Source of the DNA: Mycobacterium sp. D16R12 | GTDB lineage: Bacteria > Actinomycetota > Actinomycetes > Mycobacteriales > Mycobacteriaceae | Direction: 5' to 3' | DNA length: 64,000 bases | Assembly (NCBI RefSeq): GCF_002013465.1 | Contig: NZ_MAFC01000026.1 | Span: forward strand, 62,001 to 126,000 | Part shown: one piece after another, positions 42,595-50,733 of the stretch | How the letters are laid out: every line of letters begins with the position of its first letter | How positions within the stretch are numbered: the first letter of the stretch is position 1 | The notes under the pieces: generated by a model | Told to the model about the DNA's origin: nothing | The model's input: the letters and a program-made list of their open reading frames with translations, nothing else | Databases searched by the model: none | Translations under genes and position numbers: made by a program

Positions 42595-45419
42595 GGCACG
42601 GCGGTGGCGATCGCGCCGCGCGGCCTCCACGGATCGCGCGGGCTATCCGAGCCTTGTCCATCCCGATCATCCTGTTCTGGCTGGGCATCGCCATCATCCT
42701 CAATGTCGTCACGCCCTCCCTTGATGAAGTGGGCAAGGCACATTCGGTGTCCATGTCCCCCAAGGACGCTCCCTCGATGATCGCGATGATGCACACGGGC
42801 AAGGTGTTCGGCGAGTTCGACTCCGACAGTTCCGTCATGATCGTGCTCGAGAGCAAGCAGGACCTGGCAGATGAGGCGCACCGGTTCTACGACGAAATCA
42901 TCAAGAAGCTGAAGGCCGATCCGACCCACGTGCAGCACATCTCCGACTACTGGGGAGACCCGCTCACCGCCTCCGGCGCCCAGAGTGCCGACGGGAAGTC
43001 CGCCTACGTTCAGGTGAACCTGGCCGGAGACCAGGGCACCACCTTGGCGAACGAATCCGTCGATGCAGTCCGCAAGATCATCGCCGAGACGCCCGGCCCC
43101 GACGGTGTGCAGGCGTATGTCACCGGCGGAACGGCAGCGAGCGCCGACACGGGAACGGCCGGCAACAAGAGCATGCAGAAGACCACGCTCATCGCGGTGG
43201 GCGTCGTCGTCGTGATGCTGCTCTTCGTGTACCGCTCGGTGATCACCATGTTTCTGGCCCTGGTGGTCGTCGGGGTGGAACTGATGGCCGGCCAAGGAGT
43301 GGTCGCGACACTGGGCAATCTCAATGTGATCGGGCTCTCGACCTACGCCGTCAGCATGGTCACGATGCTGGGCATCGCCGCAGGCACCGACTACGTGATC
43401 TTCCTGCTGGGCCGATATCACGAAGCGCGCCAGTCCGGAGAAGACCGGGAGGAGGCCTTCTATACCGCGTATTCCGGTGTGTCACACGTGATCTTGGGAT
43501 CGGGATTGACGATCGTCGGTGCGACACTGTGCCTGAGCTTGACGCGATTGCCACTCTTCCGGTCCATGGGTGTGCCCTGTGCGCTGGTCATTTTCGTGAT
43601 TGTCGCGGCGGCACTCACCCTGGCTCCCGCGGTACTGGCGATCGGTAGCCGCTTCGGACTGTTCGAGCCCAAGCGCAAGCACGACGAGCGCAGCTGGCGG
43701 CGTATCGGTGCCGCGGTCGTGCGCTGGCCGGGGCCGATTCTCATTGTGACCATTGGGATTGCACTCATCGGGTTGCTCACGCTGCCGGGATACACCCCGG
43801 GTTATGACGACCGTCAGTACATGCCGGATAACGTGCCCTCGAAAGTCGGCTACGCCGCTGCAGAACGGCACTTCTCCCCGGCCAGGATGAACCCCGAAAT
43901 GCTCATGATCGAAGCGGATCACGACATGCGCAACCCCGCAGACATGTTGGTCATCGACAGAATCGCCAAGACGGCGTTCCATGCTCGTGGCGTAGGCCGA
44001 GTGCAGGCGATCACCCGGCCGCTCGGTACACCGATCGAACACAGCTCGATACCGTTCCAGATCGGCCTGCAGGGCGCCGGTCAGATCCAGAACATGAAGT
44101 ACATGAAGGACCGGATGGCCGACATGCTGACCATGGCCGATCAAATGGGAACCTTGATCGGCACCATGGAGCGTGTGTACGACATGATGCGCGAGCTCAC
44201 CGACATCATGCACGACATGACCGGCCAGATGAAGGTCATGCAGGGCAAGATGCACGACATGCGCGACCTGATGGCCACTTTCGATGATTTTTTCAGGCCG
44301 ATTCGCAACTATTTCTACTGGGAGAAGCACTGCGCCGACATCCCGATCTGCTGGGCGAGCCGCACGGTCTTCGATGCCCTCGACGGCGTCGATGCGATGG
44401 TCGAGGACATGGACGGCATGCTGGTGAACATGGACAAGGTCGATGTCCTGATGCCGCGCATGCTCGCCGAATTTCCGCCCATGATCGCGATCATGAAGTC
44501 CATGCACGGCACGCTGCTGACCATGCACAGCACCATGTCCGGGATCATGAATCAGATGGATGAGAGCACCAAGAACTCCACCCTGATCGGCAAGTACTTC
44601 GACCAGGCCAAGAACGACGACTCGTTCTATCTGCCGCCCGAGGTGTTCGAGAACGCCGACTTCAAACGCGGATTGAAGATGTTCCTGTCCCCCGACGGGA
44701 AGGCCGTCCGGATGACCGTCTCCCATCAAGGGAATCCGGCTTCTGTGGAGGGAATCGCGACCGTCGGCAATATCAAAGAGGCAGTGGCGGATTCGATCAA
44801 GGGCACCCCACTGGAGAACGCGAAGGTCTACCTGGGCGGAACCGCCGCCGCGAACAAGGACCTGCAGGAAGGAGCGAAGTACGACCTCATCCTCGCGGGC
44901 ATCGCGTCACTGTGCCTGATCTTCATCATCATGCTGCTGGTCACCGGCAGCGTGGTCGCGGCTCTCGTCATTGTCGGCACGGTGGCGGTGTCGCTCGGTG
45001 CATCCATCGGGGTGTCGGTGCTGATTTGGCAGGATCTGTTGGGCATGGACTTGCATTGGTTCGTGGTGCCGTTGTCGGTCATCATCCTCTTGGCCGTGGG
45101 CTCGGACTACAACTTGCTGCTGATCGCACGTTTCAAGGAGGAGCTGCATGGTGGGCTCAAGACCGGATTCATCCGGGCCATGGGCGGCAGCGGCAAGGTG
45201 GTGACCAACGCGGGCCTCGTGTTCGCATTCACCATGTGCGCCATGGTGGTCAGCGATCTGCGCATCGTGGGGCAGCTCGGCACGACGATCGGCCTCGGAC
45301 TGCTCTTCGACACACTGATCGTGAGGTCCTTCATGACCCCGGCCATCGCCGCACTGCTGGGCCGCTGGTTCTGGTGGCCGCTCAACCTCCGCAAATACAC
45401 CGCTGCGCGGACCTCGTGA
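42591..45419 (+). CDS. mmpL: MmpL-family RND transporter, MmpL4/5 type
   Basis: 942 residues, about 12 TM. Two proton-relay Asp-Tyr pairs, in AAGTDYVIFLLGRYHE (about 265) and AVGSDYNLLLIARFKE (about 840). Between them a long Met-rich coiled-coil hairpin (about 500-665; e.g. LTDIMHDMTGQMKVMQGKMH) with a CADIPIC Cys pair at its tip (about 579), a feature of MmpL4/MmpL5 proteins that work with MmpS. Such pumps export siderophores, glycopeptidolipid or drugs such as bedaquiline and thiacetazone analogues. Placement across from pks-papA-gap suggests lipid export, but the operon may be an independent efflux pump. Confidence 0.93.
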   Translation: MRHGGGDRAARPPRIARAIRALSIPIILFWLGIAIILNVVTPSLDEVGKAHSVSMSPKDAPSMIAMMHTGKVFGEFDSDSSVMIVLESKQDLADEAHRFYDEIIKKLKADPTHVQHISDYWGDPLTASGAQSADGKSAYVQVNLAGDQGTTLANESVDAVRKIIAETPGPDGVQAYVTGGTAASADTGTAGNKSMQKTTLIAVGVVVVMLLFVYRSVITMFLALVVVGVELMAGQGVVATLGNLNVIGLSTYAVSMVTMLGIAAGTDYVIFLLGRYHEARQSGEDREEAFYTAYSGVSHVILGSGLTIVGATLCLSLTRLPLFRSMGVPCALVIFVIVAAALTLAPAVLAIGSRFGLFEPKRKHDERSWRRIGAAVVRWPGPILIVTIGIALIGLLTLPGYTPGYDDRQYMPDNVPSKVGYAAAERHFSPARMNPEMLMIEADHDMRNPADMLVIDRIAKTAFHARGVGRVQAITRPLGTPIEHSSIPFQIGLQGAGQIQNMKYMKDRMADMLTMADQMGTLIGTMERVYDMMRELTDIMHDMTGQMKVMQGKMHDMRDLMATFDDFFRPIRNYFYWEKHCADIPICWASRTVFDALDGVDAMVEDMDGMLVNMDKVDVLMPRMLAEFPPMIAIMKSMHGTLLTMHSTMSGIMNQMDESTKNSTLIGKYFDQAKNDDSFYLPPEVFENADFKRGLKMFLSPDGKAVRMTVSHQGNPASVEGIATVGNIKEAVADSIKGTPLENAKVYLGGTAAANKDLQEGAKYDLILAGIASLCLIFIIMLLVTGSVVAALVIVGTVAVSLGASIGVSVLIWQDLLGMDLHWFVVPLSVIILLAVGSDYNLLLIARFKEELHGGLKTGFIRAMGGSGKVVTNAGLVFAFTMCAMVVSDLRIVGQLGTTIGLGLLFDTLIVRSFMTPAIAALLGRWFWWPLNLRKYTAARTS

Positions 45420-46027
45420 CGAAAAACACTGCGATTCAACGACAAAGAACACCCGGGCGGCTGAACAGGTCACTGGACCTCGCGATCCTGGAGGCGGCCT
45501 TCATCGTGCTCGCCGAACAGGGCTATGACGCGATGAGCATGGATGTGATCGCCGCTCGTGCCGGTGTGGGCAAGGCGGCCATCTACCGGCGCTGGTCTTC
45601 GAAGGCCGCGCTCACCGCGGATGCCATCCTGCACGGGCGCCCCTCATTGGGGAAACTCGACGATGTTCCGGACACCGGGAGCTTGCGTGGTGACTTGCAC
45701 GCTCTTTACGAGGCAAGGGATTTCGGCGATAACGACATCCTCACCGGAAACTTGCTGGCGGGAATCATCGCCGAGGCCGTCAACGACTCCACACTGGCGG
45801 CAGCGTTGGATGACCTGCTGCTGTCACAAACCCAGAAGCGGATGGAGATCGTGTTCGCCCGCGCCGTTGAACGAGGCGAGATAGCCCGCGACCGCGACCT
45901 GTCGCTGGTCTACGACATACCGCTGGGCCTCAGCCTCACTGCCGCCCTCAAGAGAACGGTGATCGACGAGACATACATGCGCCGCATGGTCGACGACGTG
46001 ATTCTGCCCCTGGTTCAGAGGGAGTAA
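45416..46027 (+). CDS. TetR-family transcriptional regulator
   Basis: 203 residues; N-terminal HTH (LDLAILEAAFIVLAEQGYDA; MDVIAARAGVGKAAIYRRWS) and a C-terminal all-helical ligand domain. GTG at 45416 overlaps the mmpL stop, so the regulator is co-transcribed with mmpS-mmpL and would be autoregulatory if it binds the palindrome at 42050-42065. Equivalent tetR genes control mmpS-mmpL drug efflux in M. abscessus. Convergent with ctpC, 5-bp gap. Confidence 0.88.
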   Translation: MTKNTAIQRQRTPGRLNRSLDLAILEAAFIVLAEQGYDAMSMDVIAARAGVGKAAIYRRWSSKAALTADAILHGRPSLGKLDDVPDTGSLRGDLHALYEARDFGDNDILTGNLLAGIIAEAVNDSTLAAALDDLLLSQTQKRMEIVFARAVERGEIARDRDLSLVYDIPLGLSLTAALKRTVIDETYMRRMVDDVILPLVQRE

Positions 46028-46032
46028 GGCCG

Positions 46033-48231
46033 TCAGGGTACTGCGGGGGCTGAATCTACCGACTGCTGCCGGTGCTGCGTCGACGAGAGCGAAGGTCGTC
46101 CGTCGAGTTCGTGGCCGATAAGGCGCGAGCTGTTGGTGACCACCGCGACCGAAGACGCGTTGTGCAGTATCGCCGCCAGCACCGGCGAGAGCGCACCTCC
46201 GGCACCCACCACCAGCCCGATCGCGTTGACGGCGATCGACATTGCGTAGTTCTGTCGGATAACGGTCACGGCCCGGCCGCCCAGACCCCGCACATCGAGC
46301 AGCTTACGCAGGTCGTCACTGGACAGCGCCACGTCAGCGGTTTCCACCGCAACATCGGTTCCGTTGATTCCCATGGCAATTCCAATGTCTGCCGCCGCCA
46401 GCGCGGGCGCGTCATTGACGCCATCACCGACCATCGCGACAACATGCCCGTCACTGCGCAGTTGGCTCACGGTCTGGAGCTTGTCCTCGGGCAGCACCTC
46501 AGCCTGCCACTCGTCGATTCCCAGTTCCTCCGCCACAGCACGCGCTGTCTCCGTGTGATCGCCGGTCAGCATGACCACTCGCTTGACACCCGATGATCGC
46601 AGTGCGGCCAGCACCTCGGCGGCCTCCGGGCGGATCTCGTCGCGCAGACTGATGAGCCCGACGAGTACTCCGTCCACCGCCAGCAGAAGCGGAGTTTCGG
46701 CGCGCCGCCTCAGCTTGGCCACCCACTCGTCGGCCTCCGGGGTCACCCGGACGCTCTCCTTGCTCAGCAGTGCCGGGCTGCCCAACAGGAGGGTGCGCCC
46801 GTCGGCACGCGTCCGCATCCCGAGGCCGACCAACACCTCACACTCCTCGTGCGGCGGGATGGCGATGTGGCGTTCCTCGGTCGAGCGGATGACGGCCTCC
46901 CCCAAGGGATGCCGGGCGTGGATCTCGGAGCTCGCCGCGTACGCGAGTACTTGCTCCGGTTCCCAACCCTCTTTGAAGGCAACGATATTCGTTACCACTG
47001 GCCGTCCGATGGTCAACGTTCCGGTCTTGTCGAACACGAACGCGTCCACTCGGCCGGCCAGTTCCAGATGCGAACCGCCCTTGACCAGGATGCCCCTGCG
47101 CGCCCCGTTGCCGATGGCCGCGCTGATGGCGGTGGGGGTAGACAAGCCCACCGCACATGGGCAGGCCACCAAAAGCATCGTCATCGCGCGCCGCACATCC
47201 CGCGTCACCACGAGGGTGCCGAGCGACAGTAGGAACGAGGCCGGAACGAATCGTCGCGAGAAGTTTTCGCCGACAGTCTGAATCGGGGCGCGGTCACGCT
47301 GCGCCTGCTCCACCCGGGTGATGATCCGGCCGATGATCGTCTGCCCGCCGACGGCAGCGGCACGCACGACGATGCGGCCACGCATGACGACCGAACCCGC
47401 GTGTACCTGTCCCCCGGCCACGACACTGACCGGCAGGGTTTCACCCGTGATGGCCGACTGGTCGACGATGGCGTCACCATCCACTATCTCGCCGTCAACG
47501 GGAATGGCCACCTGCTCGTGCACGACCACCTCGTCGCCGATCACCAGTGATGTCGTGGCGACCTGAACCTCGGTGCCATCGCCCAGACGGACCCACGAGG
47601 TGTCTTGGCTGCCCGACAGAAGATCTGCAATGGCGCGCCGGGTGCGCCGGAGCGTGAGGTCCTGCAGATACTCGCCGATGTTGAGCAACCACAGCACGGT
47701 CAGTGCAACAACATTCTCGCGCAGCACCAGGCTGGCCACGGTGGCCGCCGACACCAACAGGTCCGTGCCTGCCGATCTGCCGCTGCGTAGCGCGGCAAGT
47801 GCACCTCGCAGGAACGGATATCCACTGAAAATCGTTACTGCCGTCGCCAATACCCGACCTGTGGGCCCCAGCAGCGGCGGCCGCCGCAGCGGATACCGGC
47901 GAACTCCGAGCACCACCAGAGCCGCACCGCCCACCGCCATGCGCAGCACGTCGCCGTTGCGTACATCGGATGAATGCGGTTCTCGGGTCAACGATTCCGG
48001 TAACGGGGCATCGAGGGCGTCGTCCAGTGCGGCGAGGATGTCGTCGGCCGAGCCACTTGCCTTCGAGTACCACACGACGACCGCGGCTGTGCGCGGGTAT
48101 GCGTGTACGGCACGGACTCCCTGCACATGCTGCAGCGTGTCCTCGATCAGCACGGCCCGCCGCACATCGCCGCTGAACTCGCTCGCGATGGCACGTAAAC
48201 GTCCGGCCGCGTCAGATACGACAGTGACCAT
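46033..48231 (-). CDS. ctpC: P1B-type ATPase CtpC (metal efflux)
   Basis: 732 residues. N-terminal HMA-like part (VTVVSDAAGRLRAIASEFSG; VRAVHAYPRTAAVVVWYS), TM segments, TGE in SAITGETLPVS (about 310), the transmembrane CPC in LVACPCAVGLSTPTAI, DKTGT phosphorylation motif in FVFDKTGTLTIGRPV, HP in EIHARHPLGEA, and GDGVNDAPAL. The sequence tracks M. tuberculosis CtpC closely; there it pumps zinc (earlier proposed manganese) and needs a PacL partner. The pacL-like gene lies 7 bp upstream. ATG 48231 is used; the longer frame overlaps pacL. Confidence 0.92.
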   Translation of the reverse strand: MVTVVSDAAGRLRAIASEFSGDVRRAVLIEDTLQHVQGVRAVHAYPRTAAVVVWYSKASGSADDILAALDDALDAPLPESLTREPHSSDVRNGDVLRMAVGGAALVVLGVRRYPLRRPPLLGPTGRVLATAVTIFSGYPFLRGALAALRSGRSAGTDLLVSAATVASLVLRENVVALTVLWLLNIGEYLQDLTLRRTRRAIADLLSGSQDTSWVRLGDGTEVQVATTSLVIGDEVVVHEQVAIPVDGEIVDGDAIVDQSAITGETLPVSVVAGGQVHAGSVVMRGRIVVRAAAVGGQTIIGRIITRVEQAQRDRAPIQTVGENFSRRFVPASFLLSLGTLVVTRDVRRAMTMLLVACPCAVGLSTPTAISAAIGNGARRGILVKGGSHLELAGRVDAFVFDKTGTLTIGRPVVTNIVAFKEGWEPEQVLAYAASSEIHARHPLGEAVIRSTEERHIAIPPHEECEVLVGLGMRTRADGRTLLLGSPALLSKESVRVTPEADEWVAKLRRRAETPLLLAVDGVLVGLISLRDEIRPEAAEVLAALRSSGVKRVVMLTGDHTETARAVAEELGIDEWQAEVLPEDKLQTVSQLRSDGHVVAMVGDGVNDAPALAAADIGIAMGINGTDVAVETADVALSSDDLRKLLDVRGLGGRAVTVIRQNYAMSIAVNAIGLVVGAGGALSPVLAAILHNASSVAVVTNSSRLIGHELDGRPSLSSTQHRQQSVDSAPAVP

Positions 48232-48238
48232 GTGCGGC

Positions 48239-48523
48239 TCAGTGCTCGTGATCGTGACCGGCTTCTCCCACCACGGGCGGCGGAGCCTCTTCCCCGATGC
48301 GCTCCCGCGCCTCCGCCACGACATCTCCAATCGCCAGCCGTGCGCGCTCGGCGCCTTCCTCAGCTTTACGCACACCTCGCAGACCCCAGGCGGTGACGAC
48401 GACACTGGCGTCGCGGACGGGAACCTTGGCCGCGGCCTTGCGCACGACTTCGTAGGCGGCGACTCCCACCGCACCGGTAGCCACCGTTGATGCGGCCTTC
48501 ACTAACAGTCCGTGCCATACCAT
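48239..48523 (-). CDS. pacL: PacL-like metal chaperone/scaffold (DUF1490)
   Basis: 94 residues: N-terminal TM (AASTVATGAVGVAAYEVVRK), the DUF1490 core (VVVTAWGLRGVRKAEEGAER; GDVVAEARERIGEEAP) and a C-terminal metal-binding tail GEAGHDHEH. In M. tuberculosis the equivalent protein (PacL1, Rv3269) sits upstream of ctpC, clusters the ATPase and binds zinc through a similar D/H tail. Arrangement and tail are conserved here, so the pair is a zinc-efflux module. Confidence 0.88.
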   Translation of the reverse strand: MVWHGLLVKAASTVATGAVGVAAYEVVRKAAAKVPVRDASVVVTAWGLRGVRKAEEGAERARLAIGDVVAEARERIGEEAPPPVVGEAGHDHEH

Positions 48524-48630
48524 CAGCCAATTACCCTTCCGCTCAATGTATTTGAGTCACGCTCGGTCGCGCGCCGCAGCTCATTAACGAAACCTACTCT
48601 CGATCACGCATCGAGGTGACCGGTTAAGTC

Positions 48631-48653
48631 ATAATGATAACGGTTTCCATTAT
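48631..48653. promoter_or_regulatory. Fur- or ArsR-type palindrome upstream of pacL
   Basis: ATAATG-N11-CATTAT, an 11-1-11 dyad whose arms (ATAATGATAAC and ATAATGGAAAC) agree at 9 of 11 positions. It lies 108-130 bp upstream of pacL, in the 207-bp gap after cobB. The shape fits a Zur- or SmtB-type zinc regulator; the regulator cannot be decided by eye. Confidence 0.55.
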
Positions 48654-48730
48654 CGACAGTATGACAGACGCTCGGCTGATTGGCGCGCCGACGTCGCCGC
48701 AACAGACGCCACCGCGACATCACGCAGGGG

Positions 48731-50086
48731 CTACGTCGCCGCTTGCGCAACAAACCGGGCCACCGCGTGCGGGTGCGCCGCCGGGTGCGTGTGCAGGTAC
48801 GAGGCGTGGATGCGGCCCTCCCCGGCCACCACGCCCTCACGACGGACACCGTCGGAGGTGCTCCAGGCCCAGGCGCGATGCGCGGCGTCGTCGCGATAGT
48901 CAACCGTGGTGCGATGGAACTCGTGCCCGCTCAGGCGTTCTCCTTCGTCGAACAGGATGGAGCCGGTGATCGCCACCGCGTCCCGGTACCCGAGGGCGAG
49001 CGAATCGGTGAAGCGCGCACGTGCATCGATCACCCCAGACATCGGCGCGCCATCGAGGTCGTTACACAGGTAGGTGAGGCCCGCGCATTCGGCATGAATC
49101 GGCCCCCGCATGTCACGAACCTGTTGGCGTAGTGATTCATTGGACGATAGATCGGCGGCGAACTGTTCCGGAAATCCGCCCGGCAGCACCAAGGCTGCGG
49201 TCTCGTCGGGCAAGACGTCGCGGCGCGGGTCGAATTCAGCCACCACCGCCCCCGCTGCGGCCAGCAACTCGCGATGTTCGGTGTAGCCGAAGGTAAATGC
49301 CGAACCAGCAGCCAGCGCCACTACGGGCTCCCCGACCACCCGGATGCCGACGGCCTCCGCGGGATCCCATGCAGAGGCCGTCACATCACTGCGAGCGGCG
49401 GCGACAATCGCGGGTATGTCGACATGCGCACCGACCAGCCGCGTCATCGCCTCGATCGCATCGAGTGCTGCCTGGCCATGCTCGATGGCCGTCACCAGCC
49501 CCAAATGTCTTGATGGAACCGATATCTCCTCGGTACGAGGCAACGCTCCGAGCACGCACAGTCCGGCACGATCGGCTGCTGCCGTGAGGATCTCTCGGTG
49601 CCGCGTCGACCCCACCCGGTTCAGGATCACGCCAGCGATCCTGATCCCCGCCTCGGCGGCGTGCACCACAAAACCATGTAGGAGCGCAGCCATGCTGTGG
49701 CTGTACCCCTTCGCGTCGACCACCAGCACCACCGGCGCCCCGAGTAGGGCCGCTATCTGGGCCGTAGAACCCTTCGCATCGCCAACCCGGCCGTCGAAAA
49801 GACCCATCACCCCTTCCACGACGGCGATATCCGCATCCCGACAGCCGTGACCGAACAGTGGCCCAATGAGATCGTTTCCCACGAGCACGCTGTCGAGGTT
49901 GCGGCCCGGCTTCCCGGTCGCCAGACTGTGATATCCGGGATCGATGTAGTCCGGTCCCACCTTGAACGGCGCCACCCGATGCCCCGCACGCCGCAGCGCG
50001 CCCATCAAACCCGTGGCCACCGTGGTCTTCCCACTGCCCGACGCGGGCGCGGCGATCACGATCGCGGGAACATTAGCGGACACCAC
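48731..50086 (-). CDS. cobB: Cobyrinic acid a,c-diamide synthase CobB
   Basis: 451 residues. N-terminal P-loop ATPase (IAAPASGSGKTTVATGLMGA; KVGPDYIDPGYH) and C-terminal class I glutamine amidotransferase (LVLPGGFPEQFAADLSSN; GPIHAECAGLTYLCNDLDG with nucleophile Cys; ASYLHTHPAAHP with catalytic His). Amidates cobyrinic acid (hydrogenobyrinic acid) at a and c. GTG start at 50086 with GGAGGG upstream. It follows cobO by 14 bp on the same strand. Confidence 0.95.
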   Translation of the reverse strand: MVSANVPAIVIAAPASGSGKTTVATGLMGALRRAGHRVAPFKVGPDYIDPGYHSLATGKPGRNLDSVLVGNDLIGPLFGHGCRDADIAVVEGVMGLFDGRVGDAKGSTAQIAALLGAPVVLVVDAKGYSHSMAALLHGFVVHAAEAGIRIAGVILNRVGSTRHREILTAAADRAGLCVLGALPRTEEISVPSRHLGLVTAIEHGQAALDAIEAMTRLVGAHVDIPAIVAAARSDVTASAWDPAEAVGIRVVGEPVVALAAGSAFTFGYTEHRELLAAAGAVVAEFDPRRDVLPDETAALVLPGGFPEQFAADLSSNESLRQQVRDMRGPIHAECAGLTYLCNDLDGAPMSGVIDARARFTDSLALGYRDAVAITGSILFDEGERLSGHEFHRTTVDYRDDAAHRAWAWSTSDGVRREGVVAGEGRIHASYLHTHPAAHPHAVARFVAQAAT

Positions 50087-50100
50087 GCTCTACCCTCCGG

Positions 50101-50715
50101 TTACCACTCGATGCCGCGTTGGCCCTTGCGGCCCTGGTCCATCGGATGTTTGATCTTCGTCATCTCGGTCACCAAGTCGGCTGCATCCAGAAGCTGTTGT
50201 GGTGCATCGCGTCCGGTGATCACCACATGTTGCGTACCTGGGCGACTCCGCAGCACCGAGACCACCTCATCGACGTCGACCCAGCCCCACTTGAGCGGGT
50301 AGGTGAATTCGTCGAGTACATAAAAGCCGTGTTCCTCCGCGGCCAGTCGCCGGGCGATCTCGGCCCATCCGGCGGCGGCATCAGCGGCGTGGTCGGTTTC
50401 GGTGCCCGCCCGGCGCGACCAGGACCAGCCCGACCCCATCTTGTGCCACTGCACCGAGCCACCGATCCCTTGCTCATCATGCAGCTTGGCAAGCTCACCG
50501 AAGACCGACTCCTCGCCCACTCGCCACTTTGCACTCTTGACGAACTGGAACACCGCGACGTCCGCACCGTGATGCCAGGCGCGCAGAGCCATCCCAAAGG
50601 CTGCGGTGGACTTGCCCTTTCCTGCGCCGGTGTGCACCGCAAGTACCGGGGCATTCCGTCGCGCCTTCGTGGTGAGCCCGTCTTCCGGCACCACCAGCGG
50701 TTGTCCCTGTGGCAT
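50101..50715 (-). CDS. cobO: Cob(I)yrinic acid a,c-diamide adenosyltransferase CobO
   Basis: 204 residues with P-loop VHTGAGKGKSTAAFGMALRA, VFQFVKSAKW, SWSRRAGTETDH, VLDEFTYPLKWGW and VITGRDAPQQLLDAADLVTE. Adds the 5'-deoxyadenosyl ligand to the corrin. ATG 50715 has AGCGGAGGAGG upstream. Lies between cobB and the chelatase gene in the same order as M. tuberculosis Rv2848c-Rv2850c. Confidence 0.96.
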   Translation of the reverse strand: MPQGQPLVVPEDGLTTKARRNAPVLAVHTGAGKGKSTAAFGMALRAWHHGADVAVFQFVKSAKWRVGEESVFGELAKLHDEQGIGGSVQWHKMGSGWSWSRRAGTETDHAADAAAGWAEIARRLAAEEHGFYVLDEFTYPLKWGWVDVDEVVSVLRSRPGTQHVVITGRDAPQQLLDAADLVTEMTKIKHPMDQGRKGQRGIEW

Positions 50716-50733
50716 TGAGCCTCCTCCGCTATC

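Noticed and set aside
43482..44729. 415-codon minus-strand frame
   Set aside because: Antisense to mmpL; His-rich composition is produced by the Met/Asp-rich coiled coil.
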